A DNA stretch of 36,175 nt from Methanobacteriota archaeon (GTDB taxonomy: Archaea; Thermoplasmatota; Poseidoniia; Poseidoniales; Poseidoniaceae), in NCBI GenBank assembly GCA_002715725.1, contig PAZU01000028.1:1-36175 (forward strand), given 5' to 3'. The translations under genes were made by a program, and so were the position numbers. The notes under the pieces are model-generated. The model made no database searches. It was not told the DNA's origin and saw nothing but the letters and a program-made list of their open reading frames with translations. Below are positions 1-7,885 of this stretch, in pieces. The stretch's first letter is position 1; the number at the start of each line of letters is the position of its first letter.

Positions 1-117
1 TCCTCCATCTTCAATTACCTGACGTGCGATTTGCAAGCCAAGTGTGGTTCCACCACAGGACCCTTCCACAGCCAAATGTATGGAGGAATCATCGAGAGAA
101 GGTTTCCATATTGTCAT
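1..117 (-). CDS. N-terminal fragment of an unrecognised protein, possibly P-loop/RecA-like
   Basis: An open frame runs from an ATG at 117 to the left edge of the window (39 codons, no stop), so only the N-terminus is present. It starts 7 bases after the stop of the CBS-domain gene and is probably its operon partner. Residues 18-27 (EGSCGGTTLG) followed by LQIARQ resemble the P-loop and following helix of RecA/RadA/RadB-type ATPases. The usual lysine of GKT is glycine here, so nucleotide binding is uncertain. The family cannot be fixed from 39 residues, but continuation of the frame and the tight spacing make a real gene likely. Confidence 0.5.
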   Translation of the reverse strand, partial: MTIWKPSLDDSSIHLAVEGSCGGTTLGLQIARQVIEDGG

Positions 118-124
118 TTAATCA

Positions 125-673
125 CTAATCCAGAGAGATCATCGAAGGGACTTCGGTCTCGTCTTCCTCGTCATTGCTTCCTAGGAGTAAGTCAAGGAGG
201 TCTCCTCCTGAATCATCATCCTCGATTTTTTTATCGGTAATCGCTTTACGTGACCTTGAAAGTCTTGCAGCCATCAATAAATGCGCCTCCAGTTTTCGGG
301 TAGCCTCTCTGTAATCTCTTACTGAAAAATACCCAAGGAATTCACCACCTTCATCAACCACAATTACAGCATCAGGAGAAGTAGTGCTCATTATGTCCAA
401 GCCTTTGGAAAGTGGAGTATTTCCCAGCACTGCAAGAATATTTGTTCTCATTATTTTGTCGACTTTTACTTTGGTAGCATTCAAACCTTCAGCCATCTTT
501 GCAAAAATATCTCTAGCTGTAACTACACCAAGTATGTCTTTACCTTTCTTGACGAGAATTGCATGTTCCGGGTTTCTAGAAAGTTCTTGACAAATATCAC
601 TAACCTTTGTCTTAGATTCCACAACAATGTGTTCGTCAGTAATTGACATATCTGCTACTGTTGGCTCTTCCAT
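125..673 (-). CDS. CBS-domain pair protein
   Basis: This 182-residue protein has two tandem CBS domains at about residues 4-60 and 70-130. The pattern of a hydrophobic strand, then ILGVVTARDIF, and later FLGYFSVRDYRE is typical of the family. CBS pairs bind adenine nucleotides or S-adenosyl ligands and regulate a partner, but the ligand and partner are not evident here. The last 50 residues are a basic stretch and then a very acidic tail (DDDSGGDLLDLLLGSNDEEDE). The ATG at 673 is needed to complete the first CBS strand. There is no ribosome-binding site, but an AATATC element lies about 28 bases upstream, as expected for a leaderless message. A possible P-loop-like gene follows 7 bases downstream. 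Confidence 0.8.
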   Translation of the reverse strand: MEEPTVADMSITDEHIVVESKTKVSDICQELSRNPEHAILVKKGKDILGVVTARDIFAKMAEGLNATKVKVDKIMRTNILAVLGNTPLSKGLDIMSTTSPDAVIVVDEGGEFLGYFSVRDYREATRKLEAHLLMAARLSRSRKAITDKKIEDDDSGGDLLDLLLGSNDEEDETEVPSMISLD

Positions 674-757
674 GGTTAAGCGTAATAGTCGAAAGAAGAT
701 ATTGGTTTCCCATATTTAGATGGTAATCCATATGACCCAATTGCCCCTCACACAACC

Positions 758-973
758 ATGGCCGGAGAATTACGCAAGGGCGAAAGGATACCGAGAAGAC
801 CTTTACCGGAGTTTGCTGAAGCAGGAAATATGGCTACTGGACTAAAGCGTGATGGTCTAATTAGTACTGCTCTAGAAGATACTAACGAATTCGGCCCTCA
901 TTCAATGATTCTTTTATTGATGATTGTCGCATCGGTAACCGGTGGAATTCTGCTAGCATTCCGATACTTGTAA
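758..973 (+). CDS. Small tail-anchored membrane protein, possible Sec61-beta (SecG)
   Basis: This 71-residue protein has a charged, proline-containing N-terminus and a single C-terminal hydrophobic helix at about residues 49-68, ending FRYL. That is the layout of a tail-anchored protein. The pattern TGL...GLI, a proline just before the membrane helix, and a short basic end resembles archaeal Sec61-beta, the small subunit of the SecYE translocon. Family members are usually 50-60 residues, so this one would have about 15 extra N-terminal residues. The similarity is judged by eye and could be coincidental. The gene is divergent from the CBS gene across 84 bases, and no strong ribosome-binding site precedes the ATG. 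Confidence 0.5.
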   Translation: MAGELRKGERIPRRPLPEFAEAGNMATGLKRDGLISTALEDTNEFGPHSMILLLMIVASVTGGILLAFRYL

Positions 974-1010
974 TCAGTCCAAAAATCGTCTTTTTGTTTG
1001 ATTAAACAAG

Positions 1011-1023
1011 GGCAATATACAAA
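1011..1023 (+). promoter_or_regulatory. TATA-like promoter element for the 1047 gene
   Basis: The AT-rich element CAATATACAAA is centred about 29 bases before the ATG at 1047. No ribosome-binding site lies between them. The spacing fits an archaeal promoter giving a leaderless or nearly leaderless transcript. Confidence 0.4.
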
Positions 1024-1046
1024 CCCTAGACAATCAACCAGTAACC

Positions 1047-1487
1047 ATGAGTGAAGGTTCGGTTAATGTCGAAAGCCGAACTTCTTCCCAAGATAAACGT
1101 TGGACGATAATGGCTGCATTGCTTGGAACCAATACTGCAGTACTACTTTTCCAAGGTATTGAACAAGAAGCTAATCCTAAATTTTTAAGAGAAGTCGCAT
1201 TAACAGTAATAGCAGCAACAATTCCTTTCCAGGGAATTTATTTCTTAATCTACACTTTCTTGCTTGAAAATAATGGTAAGTTAAGTGAGGAAATGATGGA
1301 TAGGTTGAATCTGGCTTCTGCTCTGTGTCAAGTTATAGCGTATTTTTCCTTACTAGGAATAATTGCTCTATGGTACAGTATGTCTAAAATGGTTGGAATT
1401 GCCTTTACTGTTTCATCATTGGTTGCTATGGTTTTGGTTCGTGTCGCAATGAAACAAACAAATGTGAAAAATGAGACTACTGAATAG
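1047..1487 (+). CDS. Hypothetical four-helix membrane protein
   Basis: The family of this 146-residue protein is not recognised. It has a polar N-terminal segment of about 18 residues. Four probable membrane helices follow at roughly residues 19-38, 50-74, 88-110 and 115-134, then a short charged tail. The loop between helices 2 and 3 is acidic. No catalytic motif or signal peptide is visible. Its 3' end overlaps the convergent purB gene by 11 bases, leaving no room for separate terminators. A TATA-like element at about 1017 and the absence of a ribosome-binding site suggest a single-gene leaderless transcript. Confidence 0.7.
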   Translation: MSEGSVNVESRTSSQDKRWTIMAALLGTNTAVLLFQGIEQEANPKFLREVALTVIAATIPFQGIYFLIYTFLLENNGKLSEEMMDRLNLASALCQVIAYFSLLGIIALWYSMSKMVGIAFTVSSLVAMVLVRVAMKQTNVKNETTE

Positions 1488-2826
1488 CACTGCGTGCTAA
1501 ATCTACAGCTTCATCCACGATTTCACCTGAAACCCCAATGTGGTTTGCTGGGTCGAACATTGCCTCAAGTTCTTCTGCACTAAATGCCGCTGCAATCGCA
1601 GGTGTTCGTGCACAAATATCAATCAATTCTTCTCCTTTATCGATTGCTTCAAATGATGCAGATCTAAGAATTTCGTGCGCTTCATCACGTCCAATTCCAT
1701 GACTAACAAGTTCAATCATTACTTTCTCTGCCATGACCAAGCCTTTCTGACTAGCGATGTTTGCCAGCATTCTATCGCTGTCAACCCAGAGATTAGTTAG
1801 TACGTTAGCAGTCTTTGAAATCACATCCTCGCAAAGAGATGAAGCGTGGGAGAGGGTGAACCTTTCACTACTTGAGTTTGCCAAATCCCTTTCGTGCCAT
1901 AACAAGGCGTTTTCATATGTTGGAATAATGAATGCTCGGACAATTCGAGCTAAACCAGAAGCGTTTTCTGACTTGATCGGATTTTTCTTGTGAGCCATTG
2001 TGGAAGAGCCGACTTGTTTTTTCACATCGAATCCTTCTCCTGCCTCTGCAATTTCCGAACGCTGCAAATTCCGAATCTCTTGGAGAATTTTTTCGCAAGT
2101 ACAAGCAACATTCGATAACCAAGAAATGTATTCAATGTACCTGTCTCTACCGACAACTTGTGTTGTAGCCAATGGAACTTCAAGACCTAAATGAGTTAAA
2201 ATCAACCTTTGAAGTTCACGAGCTCCTTCGCCTTGAGCAGCACCTGTACCTACTGCTCCAAGGAATTTACCAACTGCGATGCGCGGGGTCGCTTCATCTA
2301 ATCGAACCAACTGTCTGCGCATTTCGTCAAGCCAAACTGCAACCTTTAACCCGAAAGTGATTGGAACTGCTGCTTGTCCATGAGTTCTTCCCAACATCAC
2401 AGTATCTCTCTCTCTTTCAGCTAAATCTGCTGTTACAGATATCAAATTACACAGTTCCTTGCGTAAAAGAATAATTGAATCTCTCAATTGTAAACCTACT
2501 GCTGTATCAACAATATCATTTGATGTTGCTCCTAAATGAATACACCAACCGGCTTCACCTGCGGCCTCAGCCATTGCCTTAGTCAAAGCCATAATATCGT
2601 GACGAGTCTCAGCCTCGATCTCAGATACCCTTTCCTTGGTAACTACTGAAGGCACTGCAATATCTGCAACCTTAGCGTAGTCCTCAGCGGAAACCTTGCC
2701 CATTTCTTTGTGAGCCCATACCAATGCCCTTTCAACTTCCAATTGACGTTGGTGTCTACCTAATTCGGACCAAATCTCCTTGAATTCTTGACAGCCATAT
2801 CGATAGTCGAGAGGACAGAACGCCAT
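1477..2826 (-). CDS. purB: Adenylosuccinate lyase
   Basis: The enzyme catalyses two fumarate-releasing steps of purine synthesis: SAICAR to AICAR, and adenylosuccinate to AMP. It is cytoplasmic and belongs to the fumarase/aspartase superfamily. The 449-residue product carries the signature GSSTMAHKKNP in the catalytic loop, LGRTHGQAAVP near residue 145, and the conserved TSNDIVDTA motif. Length is normal for the family. The frame is open further upstream, but the ATG at 2826 (MAFCPLDYRYG) matches the usual PurB N-terminus, and the longer form would overlap the upstream gene. An AATATT element lies about 30 bases before this ATG, which suggests its own promoter. The upstream neighbour encodes diphthine-ammonia ligase; no other purine gene is adjacent. 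Confidence 0.95.
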   Translation of the reverse strand: MAFCPLDYRYGCQEFKEIWSELGRHQRQLEVERALVWAHKEMGKVSAEDYAKVADIAVPSVVTKERVSEIEAETRHDIMALTKAMAEAAGEAGWCIHLGATSNDIVDTAVGLQLRDSIILLRKELCNLISVTADLAERERDTVMLGRTHGQAAVPITFGLKVAVWLDEMRRQLVRLDEATPRIAVGKFLGAVGTGAAQGEGARELQRLILTHLGLEVPLATTQVVGRDRYIEYISWLSNVACTCEKILQEIRNLQRSEIAEAGEGFDVKKQVGSSTMAHKKNPIKSENASGLARIVRAFIIPTYENALLWHERDLANSSSERFTLSHASSLCEDVISKTANVLTNLWVDSDRMLANIASQKGLVMAEKVMIELVSHGIGRDEAHEILRSASFEAIDKGEELIDICARTPAIAAAFSAEELEAMFDPANHIGVSGEIVDEAVDLARSAIQ

Positions 2827-2890
2827 GTTTACCCGCTTAGAGGAGAGGACATGAATATTCCGAGTGGGAAAATATTGCATTTTTGACAAT

Positions 2891-3538
2891 TTAATTGAAA
2901 GAAAGATGGCCTCTAACGCCATCCCAGTGCTTCTCAAAATCTAATTTTAACTCGCCTGACATATGAGGTCCGGCAATTACCAATGTTTCATATTCTCCCC
3001 CTTCACCATCCAAATTAAATCTATATTTCGAAGCATTTAGACTTAGTTGTTGCAAAGATTCATCGTTCAAAACACAACCTAACCATTCACCATCAAGACC
3101 TTCGGTTGAAACGCCAGTAATCATAATCTTGAAACCATTAGCCACAAGATTTGACATATGTGAATCACTTGATTGATGCCATAATGGAGTGAATGACTTG
3201 ATATTCAATTCTTCAGCCATTCTTTCCAAACGAGTTTTTTGATAATCTGAGCGCAATGCTCCGGAAACAATGCCATCGATATCCAATTCGGAAAGTGCAA
3301 ACTTGAGATCTTCAACTTCCTTTTCCGCCTCACCTTGAGTCTTGACAGGTAACCATTCGCAACCACAGAGTTCTGCTTGAAATTTAACAAGTCTTGTACC
3401 AGGTATTTGAAACATCCAAGAGTCTTCTCCTTCGACAATCATTGTCACCAGGTGAGTCACTTCCCATCCCTTACATTGGGCCCACCAAATTGCGGCACTA
3501 CTATCCTTGCCACCACTAGAGAGAACTGCTACCTTCAC
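2891..3538 (-). CDS. dph6: Diphthine-ammonia ligase, ATP-PPase family
   Basis: Members of this family (Dph6, MJ0570-type) amidate diphthine to diphthamide on translation elongation factor 2, using ATP and ammonium. The N-terminal VAVLSSGGKDSSAAIWWA is the SGGKDS pyrophosphate-binding loop of N-type ATP pyrophosphatases. The middle contains GIVSGALRSDYQKTRLE, and near the C-terminus GEGGEYETLV is the family hallmark. The start is taken as GTG at 3538, which puts the P-loop strand at residue 3 and gives a normal 215-residue protein. The frame extends upstream only into the divergent proteasome gene. The target protein, EF-2 with a matching DAIHRG site, is encoded at 13755-15962. Confidence 0.85.
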   Translation of the reverse strand: MKVAVLSSGGKDSSAAIWWAQCKGWEVTHLVTMIVEGEDSWMFQIPGTRLVKFQAELCGCEWLPVKTQGEAEKEVEDLKFALSELDIDGIVSGALRSDYQKTRLERMAEELNIKSFTPLWHQSSDSHMSNLVANGFKIMITGVSTEGLDGEWLGCVLNDESLQQLSLNASKYRFNLDGEGGEYETLVIAGPHMSGELKLDFEKHWDGVRGHLSFN

Positions 3539-3592
3539 ATGTGTCGCATCCCGCCAAGGTTGATAAGACCCCGACCCGGACACCCACCATAG

Positions 3593-4324
3593 GTGGACAC
3601 TTTGCAGCCGAGCGGAAGAGGATATGACCATGGAATTACCACATTCAGCCCAGATGGAAGATTGTTTCAGGTTGAATACGCTAGAGAAAGCGTGAAGAGA
3701 GGAACTACAACTGCTGGACTGAAATTCAGAGATGGAGTAGTTTTAGTATGTGACAAGAGAATTGCTAGTCGCCTAATTATCCCTGAATCAATTGAAAAGA
3801 TGTTCAAGATTGATGGTCACGTTGGTATTGCAACCAGCGGACTTGTTGCAGATGCACGACAACTTGTTGCTCGTGCTCGCGTTGAAGCCCAGATAAACAG
3901 AATCACATATGCGGCTACAGTTCCTGTAGATATCCTGACAAAGAAAATTTGTGATTTCAAACAATCATTCACTCAGTACGGGGGTTCGAGACCATTTGGA
4001 ACTGCTCTACTAATCGGAGGAGTTGATGATAATGGAATCCATCTATTCGAAACAGATCCATCTGGAGCGTACCAGTCTTACCACGCTGGTGCAATCGGCA
4101 GTGGAAGAAACACTGTTATCGACTACTTTGAGAAGAATTGGAAGGAGAACTTAACTCTTAACGCTGCTATGAAACTCGGTCTAGAAGCTCTAAGGAATGC
4201 TAACGACCAAGAGTTGAATCGTGATGCTGTAGAAGTCTCGGTGATCGATTCAGAAGGTTACAGAATTCTCGACAGAGATGAAGTAAACAAGCAAATTGAC
4301 CGTCTCAAACCTCTTGAGGAGTGA
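3593..4324 (+). CDS. psmA: 20S proteasome subunit alpha
   Basis: This subunit forms the outer heptameric rings of the archaeal 20S proteasome, gates substrate entry and docks the ATPase. The 243-residue product begins with a proline- and glycine-containing tail. Then comes GYDHGITTFSPDGRLFQVEYA, the diagnostic alpha-subunit N-terminal helix signature, with RGTTTAGLKFRDGVVL after it. The start is GTG at 3593; no better start lies between it and the signature. The gene opens the exosome superoperon, and its stop overlaps the ribosome-binding site of the SBDS gene. It diverges from dph6 across 54 bases. No beta subunit is in the window. Confidence 0.95.
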   Translation: MDTLQPSGRGYDHGITTFSPDGRLFQVEYARESVKRGTTTAGLKFRDGVVLVCDKRIASRLIIPESIEKMFKIDGHVGIATSGLVADARQLVARARVEAQINRITYAATVPVDILTKKICDFKQSFTQYGGSRPFGTALLIGGVDDNGIHLFETDPSGAYQSYHAGAIGSGRNTVIDYFEKNWKENLTLNAAMKLGLEALRNANDQELNRDAVEVSVIDSEGYRILDRDEVNKQIDRLKPLEE

Positions 4325-4332
4325 AACCGATT

Positions 4333-5019
4333 ATGGTTAGCCTAGACTCTGCAGTCTTGGCACGCTGGGAATACGGTGGAAAGCGATACGAAATTCTCGT
4401 AGATCCAGACCTTGTCGATGCATTTCGCCAAGATCCATCAAGCGTCAATATGGATGACTTTCTTGCAACTGATGAAGTGTGGCATGATGCAAGAGGCGGA
4501 GATCGCCCTACTGAAGAGGCAATTGAGTCAACTTTTGGTACACAAGAAATCGATGAGATTACAGCAATAATTCTCGAAAAGGGAAATATCCAACTGACAA
4601 CAAATCAAAGGAAAGAAATGGTTGAGCAAAAGCGCCAATTGATTATTCAAGAAATTCATTCCACTGCTATTGATCCGAAAGCAAAATCACCTCATCCCAA
4701 AACTAGAATCGAATTGGCTTTGGAGGAAAGTCGATTTTCTGTGGACCCTTTCAAACGCCTAGATGTTCAGGTTAAAGAGGCGATTAATTCGCTTAAATCT
4801 TTGATACCATTATCATTCGAACCAGTTAGAATTGCATTCCGAATTTCTGGTTCTGGTTACGGCAAAACAAGTAAATTTTTGCGACCTTATCTAGACAAAG
4901 ATGAATGGCTTTCTAATGGAGATTGGGCGTGTATTATACAATGCCCCCCTGGCATGGCAGGAAATCTGATTGGTAAGGTAAAAAGCGTTGACAGCGACTC
5001 TGAAGTTAAAGAATTGTGA
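4333..5019 (+). CDS. Ribosome maturation protein SBDS (Sdo1)
   Basis: SBDS helps release the anti-association factor aIF6 from new large ribosomal subunits. In archaea it is encoded beside the exosome. The 228-residue protein opens with MVSLDSAVLARWEYGGKRYE, then EILVDPDLV and FGTQEIDEI, all characteristic of the N-terminal FYSH domain. The central helical domain includes LTTNQRKEMVEQKRQLI, and a ferredoxin-like C-terminal domain follows. An in-frame GTG at 4321 overlaps the GAGGAG ribosome-binding site. The ATG at 4333, about 11 bases beyond that site and at the family's conserved N-terminus, is therefore chosen. It is co-directional with psmA and rrp4. Confidence 0.9.
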   Translation: MVSLDSAVLARWEYGGKRYEILVDPDLVDAFRQDPSSVNMDDFLATDEVWHDARGGDRPTEEAIESTFGTQEIDEITAIILEKGNIQLTTNQRKEMVEQKRQLIIQEIHSTAIDPKAKSPHPKTRIELALEESRFSVDPFKRLDVQVKEAINSLKSLIPLSFEPVRIAFRISGSGYGKTSKFLRPYLDKDEWLSNGDWACIIQCPPGMAGNLIGKVKSVDSDSEVKEL

Positions 5020-5081
5020 CTTGTGAGCCAAGCGTCTGCTTTATCATGGGTTGGCGGGTCGCCCGACACGGAGACAAAGAG

Positions 5082-5768
5082 ATGTCAGGAGCAACAAAAG
5101 GCGCCGAGCTGCGCCTCGTGACTCCTGGAGAGGCCATCGGGGCTTCATCAGGAGTGCGAGCAGGAACAGGTACCCTAATCGTGGGGGACAACATTATCGC
5201 AACCAAAGTCGGTTGGGTAAATAACAAAAATGGAGTCACTTCAGTAGACCCAATTCATTCAGCATACATGCCTAGGTCTGGAGACCTAGTGATCGGCGTA
5301 ATCGAGAGTGTTAGAAACAATCTATGGTTTGCCGATGTAAATGGTCCATTCAATGGATTATTACCGATGTCATTGGCACCGTGGAAAGTTGAATTCGGGG
5401 CTGCGCGTCAACAGATGGATATTGGTGACATAATGTTAGCTAGAGTCCAGGAAGTGGACGAAGCACACAATATAGTACTAACAATGAAGGGTGTTGGACT
5501 TCGTAGATTGAAAGAAGGCATCATGTCAGAAATTTCAATGAATCATATTTCACGTCTAAGAGGAGATGGAGATTCAACTCTAAGACAATTGAAGGAAGTC
5601 AGCGATTGTAGAATAATCGTTGCTGAAAACGGAAGAGTTTGGGTTGATGGTGACTCAGACGGAATCTCATTCATGCGCACAGTACTCGAACTAGTGCGTA
5701 ACGATGGCCACATGGCCACATTCAATGCTTCACTGGAAGCATTAATCGAGGAAAGGAGGAATGCTTGA
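5082..5768 (+). CDS. rrp4: Exosome complex RNA-binding protein Rrp4
   Basis: Rrp4 forms part of the RNA-binding cap of the archaeal exosome and feeds RNA into the Rrp41-Rrp42 ring. The 228-residue protein shows the N-terminal domain (LVTPGEAIG, GTLIVGDNIIATKVG). An S1 domain (GDLVIGVIESVRNNLWFADV) and a KH-type domain (GENGRVWVDGDS region) follow. Several upstream in-frame starts exist from 5016. The ATG at 5082 is chosen because CGGAG lies 8 bases before it and it places the conserved region about 16 residues in. The stop codon overlaps the rrp41 ATG (TGATG). Confidence 0.9.
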   Translation: MSGATKGAELRLVTPGEAIGASSGVRAGTGTLIVGDNIIATKVGWVNNKNGVTSVDPIHSAYMPRSGDLVIGVIESVRNNLWFADVNGPFNGLLPMSLAPWKVEFGAARQQMDIGDIMLARVQEVDEAHNIVLTMKGVGLRRLKEGIMSEISMNHISRLRGDGDSTLRQLKEVSDCRIIVAENGRVWVDGDSDGISFMRTVLELVRNDGHMATFNASLEALIEERRNA

Positions 5769-6505
5769 TGGGCGGATACGGAGATGTACAACTATTACGT
5801 GATGATGGACTGCGATTAGATGGTCGTAAAGTCGATGAAATGAGAGAAGTTAAAGTTGAAGCTGGAGTTCTTCCGGCTGCTGATGGTTCTGCTTGGGTAA
5901 AGCATGGACTGAACGTAGCGGTTTGTGCTGTATATGGACCAATGGAAGCCCACCCTCGTAAGATTCAGAGACAAGACAGAGCAGTTATTGACGTTCGCTA
6001 CAACATGGCACCGTTTTCAACAAGTGATAGAATTCGACCAGGTTTCAATCGACGTTCAAGAGAGATTAGCAAAGTTACTGCAGAAGCTCTAGAGAGTGTA
6101 GTCTTGGTAGAAAGATATCCTCGCTCGAAAATTCGTGTAGAAATCGAAATCCTTGCTGCTGAAGCAGGAACACGATGTGTCGGAATTACTGCTGCTGCTG
6201 TCGCATTAGCAGATGCTGGAATCCCAATGCGTGATTTAATCGTCGGGGTTGCAAGTGGAAAAATCGAGGATACTGTAGTGCTAGATCTTGACAAGGCTGA
6301 AGACAATTACGGGCAGGCTGACCTTCCTATGGGAATTCTGCCTACTACTGGAGAAATCGCTTTCTTGCAAATGGATGGTGACCTCTCGGTTGAAGAATAC
6401 AACACATGTATGGAATATAACATGAAGGCGGCCAAAGAAATTCACGAATTGATGGTGGATGCGCTCAAGCGCAGATATGTCGAGAAAAATGGAGGTGAGG
6501 CTTGA
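5768..6505 (+). CDS. rrp41: Exosome catalytic subunit Rrp41
   Basis: Rrp41 is the phosphorolytic 3'-5' exoribonuclease subunit of the archaeal exosome (RNase PH superfamily) and assembles with Rrp42 as a trimer of dimers. The 245-residue protein has DGLRLDGRKVDEMR near the start, phosphate- and RNA-binding arginines in RIRPGFNRRSREIS, and EDNYGQADLPMGILP near the C-terminus. The last motif contains the catalytic aspartates known for archaeal Rrp41. The ATG at 5768 follows a strong GGAGGA site by 6 bases and overlaps the rrp4 stop. The rrp42 gene overlaps the end in the same TGATG manner, consistent with translational coupling and equal stoichiometry. Confidence 0.95.
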   Translation: MGGYGDVQLLRDDGLRLDGRKVDEMREVKVEAGVLPAADGSAWVKHGLNVAVCAVYGPMEAHPRKIQRQDRAVIDVRYNMAPFSTSDRIRPGFNRRSREISKVTAEALESVVLVERYPRSKIRVEIEILAAEAGTRCVGITAAAVALADAGIPMRDLIVGVASGKIEDTVVLDLDKAEDNYGQADLPMGILPTTGEIAFLQMDGDLSVEEYNTCMEYNMKAAKEIHELMVDALKRRYVEKNGGEA

Positions 6506-7287
6506 TGGTTGAACTAGTTCCAAGTTTGTTGCGACAAGAGCTGACATCTTTGGCAGAAAAGGATGAACGCATAGATGGTAGAGGTCGCTGGGAATCACGT
6601 GACATCGAGTTGGAAACAAACTGTCTATACAATGCAGAAGGTAGCGCTAAAGTCACTTGGGGAGGGACCATAATTTATGCTGGTGTGAAGTTCGAAATGA
6701 GAACTCCATGGCCAGACCGTCCAACTCAGGGTTCCTTGATGTGTGGGGCAGAACTTCGTCCTGTTGCAGGCCGCAAATATGAGCCTGGGCCTCCATCACC
6801 TCAATCCATAGAATTGGGAAGAGTTGTTGACAGAGGAATCAGAGAATCTGGATGTATTGACATGGATGCACTTTGTATTATTCCTGGGGAAAAGGTTCTA
6901 GGAATTATGATCGATATTCACGTACTTTCAGACAAAGGGAATATCTTCGATGCATGTGCTCTTGGTGCAATAGCTGCACTGAGAACCGCAATCGTACCAG
7001 CAGAACGTTTTGACATAGGGGAAGACTATCCTCTTGCAGTCTCAATGACACCGACAATGTGCTCATTCACTAGAGTTGGTGGAAGATATGTTCTAGATGC
7101 TAATGAAGAGGAAGAATTGGGTGGAGATGAGAGAATTCACATCACTTTAGGAGATGAAGGGCACCTACATTCACTTCAGAAGGGGTTAAAGGGAACTTTC
7201 ACGCCGGCCGAATTCGACGAGATACTCGGGGTCGCTCAGCAGCGCTGTGCTGAACTCGCAGAACTGGTCAACTCTAAGGAGGAATGA
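6505..7287 (+). CDS. rrp42: Exosome structural subunit Rrp42
   Basis: Rrp42 is the non-catalytic RNase PH-fold partner of Rrp41 and contributes to the RNA channel. The 260-residue protein contains DERIDGRGRWESRDIE, TPWPDRPTQGSL and LGRVVDRGIRESGCID, all typical of archaeal Rrp42. It lacks the catalytic aspartate pair seen in the adjacent Rrp41. The ATG at 6505 overlaps the rrp41 stop and follows GGAGGTGAGG. The stop at 7287 lies just after the AAGGAGGA site used by the ribosomal protein gene that follows. Confidence 0.95.
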   Translation: MVELVPSLLRQELTSLAEKDERIDGRGRWESRDIELETNCLYNAEGSAKVTWGGTIIYAGVKFEMRTPWPDRPTQGSLMCGAELRPVAGRKYEPGPPSPQSIELGRVVDRGIRESGCIDMDALCIIPGEKVLGIMIDIHVLSDKGNIFDACALGAIAALRTAIVPAERFDIGEDYPLAVSMTPTMCSFTRVGGRYVLDANEEEELGGDERIHITLGDEGHLHSLQKGLKGTFTPAEFDEILGVAQQRCAELAELVNSKEE

Positions 7288-7289
7288 AC

Positions 7290-7649
7290 ATGGCAAAGCG
7301 AACACAGAAGGCTGGCGCAACCGGTCGTTTTGGTGCAAGATATGGTGTTAGCGTTCGACGTAATGCTGGCATGGCCATGAAGAAGAAATCCGCGAGGTAC
7401 ACATGCCCTACATGCCAGTACCGCACAGTTAGGCGCAAGTCTATTGGTATCTGGCACTGTACTAAGTGTGGCTACACATTTGCTGGTGGAGCCTGGGAAC
7501 CTTTTACCCGTGCTTCAGATGCAAATAACAGAATCATTCGCCGCAATGCAGACGGTGCAACCACTGCAGACATGGCGTTCATAGCTCAGCAAGCTGCGAT
7601 CGAATACGAACGCGCAATGAACGCTGGTGAACTAGAAGAAGAGGAGTGA
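7290..7649 (+). CDS. rpl37ae: Ribosomal protein eL43 (L37Ae)
   Basis: This is a zinc-ribbon protein of the large ribosomal subunit. The 119-residue product has a basic N-terminus (GRFGARYGVSVRR), then cysteines at 39, 42, 57 and 60 (YTCPTCQY ... WHCTKCGYTFAGGAW), the complete eL43 metal site. Archaeal and eukaryotic members usually end soon after this motif, at about 70-95 residues. Here some 35 further residues follow, ending in an acidic helix (IEYERAMNAGELEEEE). ATG occurs at 7284 and 7290. AAGGAGGA abuts the first, so 7290 (6 bases away) is preferred. It sits between rrp42 and pcc1, where an RpoP gene is often found but is absent here. Confidence 0.93.
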   Translation: MAKRTQKAGATGRFGARYGVSVRRNAGMAMKKKSARYTCPTCQYRTVRRKSIGIWHCTKCGYTFAGGAWEPFTRASDANNRIIRRNADGATTADMAFIAQQAAIEYERAMNAGELEEEE

Positions 7650-7654
7650 TTCCT

Positions 7655-7861
7655 TTGTGGTCAGTCCGCCTATCGGTGGATTCTCATCATGCTAAATCTC
7701 TAGCATCTAGTTTGTCAAGTGAAGAAGATGTAGCAGTAAACGGTGATAATTTCAGTTTCATACTTGAAGAAAGTCGTGCGAAAGATGCTCGAGCTATGTG
7801 GAATACTAGAATGAGATCTCTTATCATTGCTAGAAAAGTAATCGAAGTGATGGATTCTTGA
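7655..7861 (+). CDS. pcc1: KEOPS complex subunit Pcc1
   Basis: Pcc1 is the small dimerising subunit of KEOPS, which makes the universal t6A modification at position 37 of ANN-decoding tRNAs. The roughly 70-residue protein has a short strand (SVRLSVDSHHAKSLASSL), then VNGDNFSFILEE, and a C-terminal helix (ARAMWNTRMRSLIIARKVIE). That matches the Pcc1 pattern of a D-containing strand, GN/GD turn, and a helix with RA..N..R. Its place between eL43 and prefoldin beta is the known position in archaea. The TTG at 7655 lies 8 bases after GAGGAG. A GTG at 7646 overlaps that site and would add three residues. Confidence 0.75.
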   Translation: MWSVRLSVDSHHAKSLASSLSSEEDVAVNGDNFSFILEESRAKDARAMWNTRMRSLIIARKVIEVMDS

Positions 7862-7885
7862 ACCCCAAGCATGTGAGGACTAAAC

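Noticed and set aside
31-240. 69-codon plus-strand frame at the left edge
   Set aside because: It overlaps the minus-strand CBS gene and the fragment at 1-117, both of which have better coding character.
2827-2937. Extended N-terminus for adenylosuccinate lyase from 2937
   Set aside because: It would overlap the upstream gene by 47 bases and adds 37 residues unlike any PurB; ATG 2826 fits the family.
3539-3631. Extended N-terminus for diphthine-ammonia ligase
   Set aside because: It runs into the divergent proteasome gene and puts 31 unrelated residues before the P-loop strand.
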